Assembly: GCA_020633075.1 (NCBI GenBank) | Contig: JACKEI010000001.1 | Span: 1,736,001-1,800,000 of the forward strand | Source: Sandaracinaceae bacterium | GTDB taxonomy: Bacteria > Myxococcota_A > Polyangia > Polyangiales > Houyiibacteriaceae | Length of the DNA: 64,000 bases | Reading direction: 5' to 3' | In this document: positions 39,730-48,243 of the stretch, one piece after another | Position numbering within the stretch: the stretch's first letter is position 1 | Layout: every line of letters begins with the position of its first letter | Translations under genes and position numbers: made by a program | The notes under the pieces: model-generated | What the model was told of the DNA's origin: nothing | Database searches by the model: none | Seen by the model: only the letters and a program-made list of their open reading frames with translations

Positions 39730-41004
39730 TCAGGGCGCAGGCGGGGTCGCGGCGGCGCGTGCGGAGGTGGCACGCGGGAACGGGTACAGGTCGCGGATGC
39801 GTCTCCAGCTGCCCTCCAGCATCGTGTAGCGGCTGGCCGTGTGCCAGAACAGGAAGCCGTCGGACCCCCCTTGCCGCGCGCCACGGATCTGGGCCGCGAA
39901 GAAGCGCGGGTTGAACTCGTCGGCCCCCGTCGCGAAGGCCTGCAAGTAGGGGCGGATGACCACCTGCTCCCCGACGCGTGCGCGCAGCGCCGCGACCCCG
40001 TCCTCCACGAGCGTGTGCGCGCGGTTCGCCTGTCCCACGCGCCAGTCGCGCATCGCGTTGAGGTACAGCATGGGGCTGATGACCTCCACGTGGTCCAGCC
40101 AGCGCACCAGGTCCTGGCCGAGCCCGCTGGGGTCCCCTTCGCGGTAGGCCGCCAGGCCGAACACGTCGACGCCGATGGGGATGTGCAGCCCCGCGTCCAG
40201 CGTGCGCAGGAGGCTCACCAGCGCGTCGACCCGCGTGCCCTCCCCCGCCGCGGGAAAGGTCGCCCACGCCGTGGCCCCGTCGACCGGGAAGCGGACGTAG
40301 TCGAGCTGCAGCTCGTCGAAGCCCAGCGCCTGAACCTCGAGCGCCAGCGCCAGGATGATCTCGTGGTTGCGCGTGTTGTGCGGGTCGAGCCAGGTCCCGC
40401 CGGTGCCGCCGGAGACCCAGGTCTGCCGGTCGCGTTGATGGCGCACGGCCAGGTCCCGGCGGCGCCGCGGGAGCTGGTTGTCCGAGAAGCAGGACACCCG
40501 GGCGATGGTGTAGATGCCGGCGGCCCGGAGCTCCGCGAGCTTCTCGCGCAGGTGTCGGATGCGGTGCCGGCGCACGGACTGGGGCCGGAGCTCGGGCACG
40601 TGCGTGTCGATGTACACGTTGCCGGAGCTGTCTTTCACGTCGATGACGACGGCGTCGAAGTGCAGCCGCTGCAGCGTGGTCACCAGGCGTCGTGCGCTGG
40701 TCCGACGCATGCTGCGTGCGTTCATGTAGAGCCCGCGGGCGGAGCGCCCCTGCTCGCTCAGCTCCGCCTGCTGGTCGGCCCCCGACGCAGACGCGGAGGC
40801 GCCGCCCCCGACACCGTCTGCGTCCCTCACCTGGGCGGGCCGGGCTGGCGTGGCGGGCGAGGTCGGTGCGGCCACCACGGCGGGGACGTCACCCGCGCGC
40901 GTCCCCCGCTCGTCCCCGTCTTCGGCGCGCGCACCCGAGTACGACAGGACCACCGCCAGGGTGGTGGCGGCGAGCGCTGCCCTGGCGGCGCGGCCTGAGG
41001 TCAT
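39730..41004 (-). CDS. DUF4015-family putative glycoside hydrolase, exported
   Basis: A 424-residue exported protein. The N-terminal signal (AALAATTLAVVLSYSGARA) precedes a Gly/Ala linker and a TIM-barrel-like DUF4015 domain: LYMNARSMRRTSARRLVTTL, then FDAVVIDVKDSSGNVY, IYTIARVSCFSDNQLPR, DELQLDYVRFPVDG and VEVISPMLYLNAM. The DYVRFP and ISPMLY motifs are the best match to the family, which is related to glycoside hydrolases. Enzyme activity has not been shown for this family as far as I know. The ATG at 41004 (MTSGRAAR) starts the signal peptide. It ends near the HExxH gene in a tail-to-tail arrangement. Confidence 0.85.
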   Translation of the reverse strand: MTSGRAARAALAATTLAVVLSYSGARAEDGDERGTRAGDVPAVVAAPTSPATPARPAQVRDADGVGGGASASASGADQQAELSEQGRSARGLYMNARSMRRTSARRLVTTLQRLHFDAVVIDVKDSSGNVYIDTHVPELRPQSVRRHRIRHLREKLAELRAAGIYTIARVSCFSDNQLPRRRRDLAVRHQRDRQTWVSGGTGGTWLDPHNTRNHEIILALALEVQALGFDELQLDYVRFPVDGATAWATFPAAGEGTRVDALVSLLRTLDAGLHIPIGVDVFGLAAYREGDPSGLGQDLVRWLDHVEVISPMLYLNAMRDWRVGQANRAHTLVEDGVAALRARVGEQVVIRPYLQAFATGADEFNPRFFAAQIRGARQGGSDGFLFWHTASRYTMLEGSWRRIRDLYPFPRATSARAAATPPAP

Positions 41005-41076
41005 CCGAGCGTCCGACAAGCCCCGATGGTGGCCGCCCAGCCCGCCGGCGATCAAGTTTGCCGCAGGCGCCCGCGC

Positions 41077-41943
41077 TCAGCCGGCGCGCCCCTCGATGAC
41101 CCGCGGCACCCTCCCGAGATCGCGATGGACGGCGACGTCGACGAAGCCCGCGTCGGTGAGGAGCCGGAGCCCGGCCTCCGACTGACCGACCCCGAGCTCG
41201 ATCAGCACCGCCCCGCCCGCCCGCAAGCGCCCGCGCGCTGCGGCGACCAGCGGCCGCACGCAGTCGAAGCCGTCGCGCCCCCCGTCGAGCGCCAGCCGCG
41301 GCTCGTGCTGCCGGACGTCGGGCATCAGGGTCTCCACGTCGACCGAGGGGATGTACGGCGGGTTCGAGACGATCAGGTCGAAGCCCCCCTCCGGCACGGG
41401 CACCGCAGCAAAGAGGTCCGAGCGCAGCAGGGTGACGCGGTCCATCACGCCCAGGCGCTCTGCGTTTTGGCGGGCCACGCGCAAGGCGTCCTCGGAGATG
41501 TCCACGAGGGTCACGTGCGCGCCCGGGCGCTCCGCCGCGATGGTGAGCCCGAGGCAGCCGCTGCCGGTCCCGACGTCCACGACGCGGGCCGTACCGTCCT
41601 TCGGCAGGATCTCGAGGGCCCGCTCCACCAGCGTCTCGGAGTCAGGCCGCGGCACCAACACGGCCGGTCCCACGTGGAACATGCGCCCGTAGAACGCGCG
41701 CTCCCCCAAGATGTACGCGACGGGCTCCCGCTTGCGGCGGCGCTCGACCAGGGCCCGCACGGCCGCCCGCTCGGCCGCCACCAGCGGCCTCTCGAAGTCC
41801 AGATAGAGGCGCACTCGGTCCACCCCCAGCGCGTGGGCGACGAGCAGCTCGGCATCCAGACGGGGGCTGTCCAGCCCGCGCTTGCGAAAGTCCTCCGTGC
41901 ACCACGTGAGGAGCTGCTGGATGGTCCAGATCTCCGCGGACAA
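41077..41943 (-). CDS. prmC: Peptide chain release factor N5-glutamine methyltransferase
   Basis: A 288-residue methyltransferase that modifies the Gln of the GGQ motif in release factors 1 and 2. The N-terminal helical domain (FRKRGLDSPRLDAELLVAHAL) is followed by the SAM domain with VVDVGTGSGCLGLTIAAERP, VTLVDISEDALRVA and the catalytic NPPYIPS in LIVSNPPYIPS. The start is a TTG at 41943, one base after the TAG stop of the upstream membrane gene; no ATG fits. The common prfA neighbour is not in this window. Assignment is by the NPPY signature and overall match. Confidence 0.93.
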   Translation of the reverse strand: MSAEIWTIQQLLTWCTEDFRKRGLDSPRLDAELLVAHALGVDRVRLYLDFERPLVAAERAAVRALVERRRKREPVAYILGERAFYGRMFHVGPAVLVPRPDSETLVERALEILPKDGTARVVDVGTGSGCLGLTIAAERPGAHVTLVDISEDALRVARQNAERLGVMDRVTLLRSDLFAAVPVPEGGFDLIVSNPPYIPSVDVETLMPDVRQHEPRLALDGGRDGFDCVRPLVAAARGRLRAGGAVLIELGVGQSEAGLRLLTDAGFVDVAVHRDLGRVPRVIEGRAG

Positions 41944-41944
41944 G

Positions 41945-42835
41945 CTAGCGCATCCTGACGCGCTGCTTGGGAACCACGCCGGCCCGCTGGAGCGTAGAGA
42001 TGGCGAGCTGCTTCATCTCGGGGTGCCCCTTGGTCGCCATGGCCATGACGATGTTGGGCTCCACCTGCACGAGCCTCGCCATGGCCTCCGCGGCGAGACC
42101 CCGCTTCTTGAGGCCGAAGAAGGTGTAGATCTGCGCGCGCAGCACCAGGGGCCGCACCTCGGCGAGCTCCGGGTCCGCCTCGTTCAGCCCTTCGAGCGCG
42201 GAGCGCGCGTCCTCCGGGCGTCCGTTGCGCGCAAAGCTCTCGGCGCGCACGGCGGCGTAGAGGGCCTTCTGCTTGGCCTGCGGCTGCGCCTCGGGCTTGA
42301 TGTCCCGCGCCAGGTCCAGCGCGTTCTTGGGCTTGTTGGTGAGCAGGTACATCAGCGCCAGCTGCGCCCGGATGTCGTTGCGCAGGATGGCGGGGGCCTT
42401 CTCGATGTCGATGCCCTCGAGCTTGGCGATGGCGGCCTGCGGGTCGTCCTGGGCGAGCAGCTGCGCCTGCGCGAGGACGTTCATCGCGTCCTTGCCCTCG
42501 GGGGACTGAGCGGCCAGGGCGGCCAGCGCGTTGGCGCGGCCCTCGGCGTCCGTGGCGCCCTTCATGATGTCCACGATGGCGGAGGACTTGCGCGTCATCT
42601 GCCAGATGTAGAGACCGAAGCCGATGGCCGCGGCCGTCAGCACGCCCACCACGGCGATGCCCACGTAGCCCATCATGGGCATGGCCATGAAGGCCAACAG
42701 CCAGAGGACGCCGAAGCCCAGCAGGATCATCCCGATCACGCGCCAGTTGGCGCGCGGACGCTCTACTTGGCGCAGCGCCTCGTTGGGGTCGATGCGCTCA
42801 CTGCCTGCTTCCAGCTTCTTGCCCTTTTTTGCCAC
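41945..42835 (-). CDS. Membrane protein with TPR-like helical domain
   Basis: A 296-residue protein. A basic N-terminus (MAKKGKKLEAG) precedes two membrane segments near residues 33-78 (VIGMILLGFGVLWLLAFMAM, GYVGIAVVGVLTAAAIGFGLYIW). The rest is a soluble helical array (NVLAQAQLLAQDDPQAAIAKL, AQLALMYLLTNKPKNALDL) resembling TPR repeats, probably a protein-binding domain. It starts with GTG at 42835. Its TAG stop is one base from the prmC TTG. Its upstream neighbour is the kinase of the kinase/FHA pair (41 bp gap). The role is unknown. Confidence 0.8.
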   Translation of the reverse strand: MAKKGKKLEAGSERIDPNEALRQVERPRANWRVIGMILLGFGVLWLLAFMAMPMMGYVGIAVVGVLTAAAIGFGLYIWQMTRKSSAIVDIMKGATDAEGRANALAALAAQSPEGKDAMNVLAQAQLLAQDDPQAAIAKLEGIDIEKAPAILRNDIRAQLALMYLLTNKPKNALDLARDIKPEAQPQAKQKALYAAVRAESFARNGRPEDARSALEGLNEADPELAEVRPLVLRAQIYTFFGLKKRGLAAEAMARLVQVEPNIVMAMATKGHPEMKQLAISTLQRAGVVPKQRVRMR

Positions 42836-42876
42836 GGGCTGGAACTACCCCGAGCGTGCCCGCGGGGCAAGCTGGC

Positions 42877-44184
42877 TCATGCGTCTCCGCCCGCCCAGGG
42901 CGACAGCGCGGCGCGCAGCTCCGCCAGGGACGGCCGCTGTCTGGGGTCCTGCCGTGTCGTGGCGCGCAGGAGCGAGCTGAGCTCTGGAGGCGCGCTCCCA
43001 GCGGCGGCGGCCAGGAGCTCCTCGGCGGCCCGCCCCAACGCGAACACGTCGGCGGCCGGCTGCGCGGGCGCGGCGCTGCCCTGCTCTGGGGGCATGTACT
43101 GACGGGTCCCCTCGGCGGTCTGGCCAGAGGGGCTGGCCCCGATGGGCAGCGCGATGCCGAAGTCAGTGAGGACCACCCGCCCGTCCCGGCGGAGCAGCAG
43201 GTTGCTGGGCTTGATGTCGCGGTGGACGTAGCCCGCCGCGTGCACCGCCGAGAGGCCCTCCGCCGCGCTCGCGACGAGGCGCAGCGCATGGCCCACGTCA
43301 TAGCCTCCGCGGTCCAGCACCGACCGCGCCGAGCCGCTGGGCAGGTACTCGAGCGCCAGCCCGTAGAGCGCCTCGTCGAGGTCCAGCACCCGGCACACCA
43401 GGGGGTGCTCGATCTGCGCCGGGGTGCGCGCCTCGACCAGCAGCCGCTCCCACTCCGCCCGCCCCCGCCGGTGGTAGATCTTCAAGGCCACGAGCCGCCC
43501 GAGCCGCACGTCCCGCGCTAGGAAGACGGTACCCGCCCCACCCCGCCCGAGCTCCCGCTCGATGCGGTAGCGCCCCTGCGTCATGGCACCCTCGGCGGCC
43601 AGGGTGGCCCCCCCCGCCGTGTTGGCGCTGCGCTCTCGGGCGTCCAGGCGCTCCAGGCGCGAGGCCGCCCGCGCGTGTCCCACGTCACGAGCGAGGATGG
43701 CTTCGTACAGCTGCCGCGCCTGGTCGATGCGCCCGGATCGCTCGTGGATCTCGGCGCTGAGCTGCGCCGCGAGCTCGTCGAACGACGCGTCCTGCAGCAG
43801 TGGCCCGAGCACGCTCTGGGCGTCGGGATCCTGAGCCCGCGCGCAGAAGGTCTCGGCCATGGCGAGACGCAGACGCGGCAGCAGCGCACCGTGCGCCAGC
43901 ACGGCCGACGCCAGGCTGAGCGCGCTGCCCGCGCGCCCCTCGGCCTCCATGCGCTCGAGCGCGGTCACGGCGGCGAGCTCGTCCACACGGCGCGGGTCGG
44001 ACGCCATGCCGCGCAGCACCTCTTCGGCCGTCGGGGGCCTGCTCGCCGGGGGCGCAGAGCCCGCCGCAGCAGCACCCACCGTCGCGCTCGGCTCGTCAGC
44101 GACCGACGCGGCGGGGCTCGGCGTGTCGGCGCTCGCGTCGGGCTCTCCGCGCAGGGCGTGGCGGACGCGCTGCCAGAAGCTCAC
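42877..44184 (-). CDS. Ser/Thr protein kinase with N-terminal helical region, overlapping the FHA gene
   Basis: A 435-residue protein with an N-terminal helical, TPR-like region (residues about 60-190: EEVLRGMASDPRRVDELAAV, VLAHGALLPRLRLAMAETF) followed by a complete kinase domain: YRIERELGRGGAGTVFLA, VALKIYHRRG, YVHRDIKPSNLLL, LTDFGIALP and QYMPPEQ. No membrane segment was seen. Its ATG overlaps the stop of the FHA-domain gene as ATGA, so the kinase and an FHA phosphopeptide-binding protein are made together and may act as kinase and reader, or substrate. It precedes a membrane TPR gene and prmC. Confidence 0.94.
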   Translation of the reverse strand: MSFWQRVRHALRGEPDASADTPSPAASVADEPSATVGAAAAGSAPPASRPPTAEEVLRGMASDPRRVDELAAVTALERMEAEGRAGSALSLASAVLAHGALLPRLRLAMAETFCARAQDPDAQSVLGPLLQDASFDELAAQLSAEIHERSGRIDQARQLYEAILARDVGHARAASRLERLDARERSANTAGGATLAAEGAMTQGRYRIERELGRGGAGTVFLARDVRLGRLVALKIYHRRGRAEWERLLVEARTPAQIEHPLVCRVLDLDEALYGLALEYLPSGSARSVLDRGGYDVGHALRLVASAAEGLSAVHAAGYVHRDIKPSNLLLRRDGRVVLTDFGIALPIGASPSGQTAEGTRQYMPPEQGSAAPAQPAADVFALGRAAEELLAAAAGSAPPELSSLLRATTRQDPRQRPSLAELRAALSPWAGGDA

Positions 44185-45374
44185 GCCACGACCTCCAGGC
44201 GCACGCCGTCGAGCTCGAGCTCGTCGCCCACCAAGAGGTCCACGGGCGCGACGCAGCGCTGACCGGCGAGCGTCAAGGTGGCCCCGGCCGCTGCGCGTAG
44301 CACCACGAAGCCCCCTTCGAAGGTCACGGAACCGGCGACGCCCGGCAGCGGGAGGGGACCCGCGCCGACGAGCGTCACGGACCCCGCGTCGAGGCCGCTC
44401 AGCACGCGCACCGCGAGCCCCTCCGTGCCGGGCTCCACGCGCACCAGCACGTCGTCACCCAACCCCACCTCCGTGGCCTCTGCGAGCACCAGGGGAGCCC
44501 CCAGCGGAACGCCCCGCACCAAGGTCCCGTTGCGGCTCTCGAGGTCCTCGAGCACGCAACCGCGCGCGTCCCGCAGGACCCGACAGTGGGCCCGCGAGAC
44601 GCTCGTCCCACGGACGCGGACGTCCCCCTCTCGCCCGAGGGTGACCGGGAGCGTGCCCAGCACGCCCACCGTCACCGCACCCACCCTCAGCGTGCAGCGG
44701 CCCGCCGCCGTCCGCCGAGCCTCGAGGCGCCTGACCAGGTCGCGCACCTCGGCGTCGGCTGTGGCGTCCCCCGAGGCGCCCGCGTCCCGCTGCTGGGCCC
44801 CGGTGACGGCGCGCGCCAGGGCCGCCATCGCCTCGCGGCGCTGCCCCACCACCATGGCCACCTCGTAGTCCCGCACGGCGCTCCGTCGCCGGTCACGCGC
44901 GGCCGTCTCGCGGGCGGCCGCTTCCAGCAGCGCCTCCAAGCGCTCGATCTCTCCTGCGATCTCGAGACAGCGCGTGGCCTCCTCGCGGTTGCCGAGGAGC
45001 TCGTAGGCGGTCGCCGCGTAGGCGTGGCGCCCAGCCGTCTCCAGCTGCTCGGCCGCGTCGATCAACAGGCGCCGGTCGTCTGCCGTGTGGACCCCGCGCC
45101 GCTGCGCCTCCTCGAGGCGCGCCATCCCGATGTGGCCCGCGATCTCGCGCGCCCGCTCGCCGCCTTCGGGGAACCAGCGCAGCGCGTCGCGGTACGCGGC
45201 CACCCGCGCCTCCACGTCCTGCTGACGGGCCGCGAAGAACAGCCACGCCGCCCCCGCCTCCGCGTCGGCGCCCGCCTCGGCGTACAGCTCGGCTGCCTCA
45301 CGATACGCCCCGCGACCTTCGGCGCGGCGCGCACGGCGGTAGGTTCCATCGAAGACCCGACGCAGGAAGCTCAT
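44181..45374 (-). CDS. FHA-domain protein with helical N-terminus
   Basis: A 397-residue protein. The first 220 residues are helical with repeat-like units (AYREAAELYAEAGADAEAGA, LEEAQRRGVHTADDRRLLID). A canonical FHA domain follows: LPVTLGREGDVRVRGTSVSR, CRVLRDARGCVLEDLESRNG, then TLVRGVPL, containing the phospho-Thr-binding GR, SxxH and N-G elements. A second, less canonical FHA-like module (GVAGSVTFEGGFVVLRAAAG) ends the protein. FHA domains bind phosphothreonine peptides, so the neighbouring overlapping kinase is the natural partner. The ATG at 45374 (MSFLRRVFDG) has a TAGCAT -10-like element 8 nt before it. Confidence 0.9.
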   Translation of the reverse strand: MSFLRRVFDGTYRRARRAEGRGAYREAAELYAEAGADAEAGAAWLFFAARQQDVEARVAAYRDALRWFPEGGERAREIAGHIGMARLEEAQRRGVHTADDRRLLIDAAEQLETAGRHAYAATAYELLGNREEATRCLEIAGEIERLEALLEAAARETAARDRRRSAVRDYEVAMVVGQRREAMAALARAVTGAQQRDAGASGDATADAEVRDLVRRLEARRTAAGRCTLRVGAVTVGVLGTLPVTLGREGDVRVRGTSVSRAHCRVLRDARGCVLEDLESRNGTLVRGVPLGAPLVLAEATEVGLGDDVLVRVEPGTEGLAVRVLSGLDAGSVTLVGAGPLPLPGVAGSVTFEGGFVVLRAAAGATLTLAGQRCVAPVDLLVGDELELDGVRLEVVA

Positions 45375-45382
45375 TGGGCGGA

Positions 45383-45388
45383 ATGCTA
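45383..45388 (-). promoter_or_regulatory. Putative -10 element TAGCAT (leaderless start)
   Basis: Minus-strand TGCTAGCAT ends 8 nt before the ATG at 45374, in the 134-bp gap shared with divergent pilB. The pilB side has TATCCT at 45447-45452 but 56 nt from its ATG, so pilB has a normal leader. Confidence 0.42.
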
Positions 45389-45508
45389 GCAGGCAGCCCC
45401 CCTCGGGTGGACCACACGTTTGCTCCGCGAAGCTCGCCGTTTGCGGTATCCTCGGTCGGTCGTCCCGCCACCCGGCGGTCCCCACCCCCGTCACGGAGTA
45501 TTCGGTTC

Positions 45509-47212
45509 ATGAGCAATCGCCTCGGAGAGCTTCTCGTACGTGAAAAGCGCATCAGCCTAGAGCAGCTGCGCACAGCACAAGAGACTCAGCGGCGCGACAA
45601 GGTCAGCCTGGGCTACGCGCTCGCGCGTCAAGGTGTCATCTCGGACGACGAGATCACCGAGTTCCTGAGCGCGCAGTATCGCGTGCAGTCCATCGACCTC
45701 AGCAACTACGAGATCGACCCGGACGTCATGAAGCTGATCTCTCCCGAAGTGTGCATGCGGCACAAGGTGGTGCCGGTCTCACGCGCGGGCTCGGCGCTCA
45801 TCGTGGCCATGGTGGACCCCTCCAACCTGCACGCCATCGACGACATCAAGTTCCTCACAGGCTACAACGTCGAGCCCGTCGTCGCCTCCGAGGCCGCCAT
45901 CCTCGCCAAGCTCGAGGAGGGCAACAAGGCGCCCGAGATCTCCTACGACGACATCATGGATGGGTTCGACGAGGAGGACATCGACTTCACGGGGACGGAA
46001 GAAGACGTCAACATCATGGACCTCGAGCGCGCCTCGGGGGACGCGCCGGTCGTGCGGCTCTGCAACGCCATCCTGCTGAACGCCATCAAGAAGGGCGCGT
46101 CGGACATTCACATCGAGCCCTACGAGAAAAGCCTGCGCGTGCGCTACCGCATCGACGGCGTACTCAGCGAGGAGATGCGTCCGCCCCTCAAGATGAAGAA
46201 CGCCATCTCGTCGCGCATCAAGATCATGTCGTCGCTCGACATCGCCGAGCGACGCCTGCCCCAGGACGGCCGCATCAAGCTCAAGATGGGCAAGGGACGC
46301 GAGATGGACTTCCGCGTGTCCGTGCTGCCCACGCTCTTCGGCGAGAAGATCGTCATGCGTCTGTTGGACAAGTCCAACCTGCAGCTGGACATGACCAAGC
46401 TGGGCTTCGACGCGGAGCCGCTCGCCGACTTCAAGGACAACATCCATCGGCCGTACGGCATGGTGTTGGTCACGGGCCCGACAGGCTCGGGCAAGACCAC
46501 GACGCTCTACTCCGCGCTCTCGGAGCTGAACACGATCGACACCAACATCAGCACCGCCGAAGACCCCGTGGAGTTCAACCTGGCCGGCATCAACCAGGTC
46601 AACATGCACGACGACATCGGCCTGAACTTCGCGGCCGCGCTGCGCAGCTTCCTGCGCCAGGACCCGGACATCATCATGGTCGGTGAGATTCGTGACTTCG
46701 AGACGGCCGAGATCGCGATCAAGGCCGCCCTCACTGGTCACATGGTGCTCTCGACGCTGCACACGAACGACGCGCCCAGCACCGTGACCCGCCTCCTGAA
46801 CATGGGCGTGGAGCCCTTCCTGGTCACGGCCTCGGTCAACCTGGTCGTGGCCCAGCGCCTCGCGCGCCGCATCTGCTCCGACTGCAAGGCGCCCACCAGC
46901 TACACGGAGCAGGCCATGCTCGACGTCGGCTTCAAGAAGGAGGAGCTGAAGGACCTGAAGCTGATGAAGGGCACCGGCTGCAACACCTGCGGCGACTCCG
47001 GGTACAAGGGCCGCGTGGCTCTCTACGAGGTCATGCCCTTCCGCGACCAGCTCAAGGAGCTCGTCCTCCAGGGCTGCTCCACCGCGGAGCTCAAGCAGGA
47101 GATGATCCGCATTGGCATCACCTCGCTGCGCATGGCCGGCCTCGCCAAGGTGCGCGCCGGCATGACCACCATCGAAGAGGTCCTGCGCACGACCACGTCG
47201 GACACCAACTGA
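45509..47212 (+). CDS. pilB: Type IV pilus assembly ATPase PilB
   Basis: A 567-residue hexameric ATPase that drives extension of type IV pili (or a GspE-type secretion ATPase). The N-terminal MshEN-like domain (LGELLVREKRISLEQLRTAQ) is followed by the ATPase core with Walker A GPTGSGKT (residues 323-330), the Asp box STAEDPVEF, Walker B DPDIIMVGEIRD, the His box STLHTND, and the zinc-binding cysteines CSDC and CNTC with GYKGR. All motifs are complete. The ATG at 45509 has CGGAG 8-12 nt upstream. In myxobacteria PilB powers social motility, but pilT, pilC and pilA are not in the window, so the role is from family. Confidence 0.95.
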   Translation: MSNRLGELLVREKRISLEQLRTAQETQRRDKVSLGYALARQGVISDDEITEFLSAQYRVQSIDLSNYEIDPDVMKLISPEVCMRHKVVPVSRAGSALIVAMVDPSNLHAIDDIKFLTGYNVEPVVASEAAILAKLEEGNKAPEISYDDIMDGFDEEDIDFTGTEEDVNIMDLERASGDAPVVRLCNAILLNAIKKGASDIHIEPYEKSLRVRYRIDGVLSEEMRPPLKMKNAISSRIKIMSSLDIAERRLPQDGRIKLKMGKGREMDFRVSVLPTLFGEKIVMRLLDKSNLQLDMTKLGFDAEPLADFKDNIHRPYGMVLVTGPTGSGKTTTLYSALSELNTIDTNISTAEDPVEFNLAGINQVNMHDDIGLNFAAALRSFLRQDPDIIMVGEIRDFETAEIAIKAALTGHMVLSTLHTNDAPSTVTRLLNMGVEPFLVTASVNLVVAQRLARRICSDCKAPTSYTEQAMLDVGFKKEELKDLKLMKGTGCNTCGDSGYKGRVALYEVMPFRDQLKELVLQGCSTAELKQEMIRIGITSLRMAGLAKVRAGMTTIEEVLRTTTSDTN

Positions 47213-47218
47213 GCGCGA

Positions 47219-47241
47219 GCCCCCTCTTGCACCGGGGGGGC
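47219..47241 (+). terminator. Weak hairpin after pilB
   Basis: GCCCCC (47219-47224) and GGGGGC (47236-47241) can pair around an 11-nt loop in the 49-bp gap between the stops of pilB and the convergent glutaredoxin fusion. There is no T-run after it, so it may or may not end transcription. Confidence 0.3.
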
Positions 47242-47261
47242 CTCACGCCCACGGCGGACGC

Positions 47262-48179
47262 TCAGTATTGCGGGATGCTCGGGTCGACGTCGCGGGACCA
47301 CGCCGCGATGCCTCCCGCCACGTTGTAGACCTGCGTGAAGCCGAGCTTCAGACAGTGCTCTGCGGCGGCCTGGCTGCGCATGCCGTGGTGGCAGTGGAAC
47401 ACCAGCACAGTGTCCTTCTCGAGGTTCTCGAGGAGCGCCCGGCCGGCGTCGTCCAGCAAGCGCGTCCCGTCGATGGCGGCGGTCTCCCGCTCCGCCGGGG
47501 TGCGCACGTCGAAGAACTCGAAGGACTTGCCCTCGTCGAGCCAGGCCTTGATGGCGGCTGGGGGCACCTGCCGCACCTTGGGCGGCTCGTTGGGGTTGTC
47601 GATCTTGAACCCGCCCTCGCCGTTGGGGCCCTTCACGAAGTCGATCACCATGCCGTCGGCGCGTTTCGCGCTGGGGCGGTCGAAGAGCAGCTGCAGCCCG
47701 GGGCCCGAAACCACGAGGTCGCCGGGCTGCTCGCCGTCGAAGTCCATGCCGTACTCGAAGCGGCCGCTGATCTGGACGCGCACGGAGAGCGGGCCCTCGC
47801 CGTCGTGGAACTCGCGCAGCGCGTTGAGCGCCGCCTCGGTGACGGCCACCTCGGGCGGCGCGACCTGGGCCGGACGGCGACCGAGCACGTCCGCGAGCTC
47901 GCCGCTGGCGTTGAGCTCCTTGACGATGTCGCAGCCGCCGATGAACTCGCCCTTCACGTAGAGCTGGGGGATGGTGGGCCAGCTGGAGAACTCCTTGATG
48001 CCGGCACGCACCTCGGGGTCGGCGAGCACGTTGACGGTCGCGTAGTCGTCCAGGAAGTCGTCCAGGATGCTGACGACGGTGGCGCTGAAGCCGCACTGCG
48101 GTGCGCTGCGCGTGCCCTTCATGAACAGAACGAACTCGTTCTCTTGGACCAGCTTGCGGAGGGACTCTTGCGTGCTCAT
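47262..48179 (-). CDS. Monothiol glutaredoxin - A-type (HesB-like) - rhodanese fusion
   Basis: A 305-residue three-domain protein. Residues 1-105 are a Grx4-type monothiol glutaredoxin with active site CGFS (29-32) and WPTIPQLYVKGEFIGGCDI. Residues about 111-200 look like an A-type iron-sulfur carrier (IscA/HesB): VTEAALNALREFHDGEG through FKIDNPNEPP, but the three cluster-binding cysteines of IscA are all missing. Residues 205-305 are a rhodanese with Cys263 in FHCHHGMRSQAA. Glutaredoxins of this class carry or sense Fe-S clusters; rhodanese domains carry sulfur. The fusion suggests a role in Fe-S or sulfur trafficking. The ATG at 48179 (MSTQESL) is chosen; the frame extends upstream to 48245 without conservation. 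Confidence 0.92.
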   Translation of the reverse strand: MSTQESLRKLVQENEFVLFMKGTRSAPQCGFSATVVSILDDFLDDYATVNVLADPEVRAGIKEFSSWPTIPQLYVKGEFIGGCDIVKELNASGELADVLGRRPAQVAPPEVAVTEAALNALREFHDGEGPLSVRVQISGRFEYGMDFDGEQPGDLVVSGPGLQLLFDRPSAKRADGMVIDFVKGPNGEGGFKIDNPNEPPKVRQVPPAAIKAWLDEGKSFEFFDVRTPAERETAAIDGTRLLDDAGRALLENLEKDTVLVFHCHHGMRSQAAAEHCLKLGFTQVYNVAGGIAAWSRDVDPSIPQY

Positions 48180-48232
48180 GCCCCCAAGCAAGCACTGGAA
48201 CGCACCGTCATGCAAGCCGCGTTCGCGCCCGC

Positions 48233-48238
48233 TATGCT
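48233..48238 (+). promoter_or_regulatory. Putative -10 element TATGCT (leaderless start)
   Basis: GCTATGCT ends 5 nt before the ATG at 48244, in the 64-bp gap between this gene and the divergent glutaredoxin fusion. Confidence 0.4.
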
Positions 48239-48243
48239 TGGTC

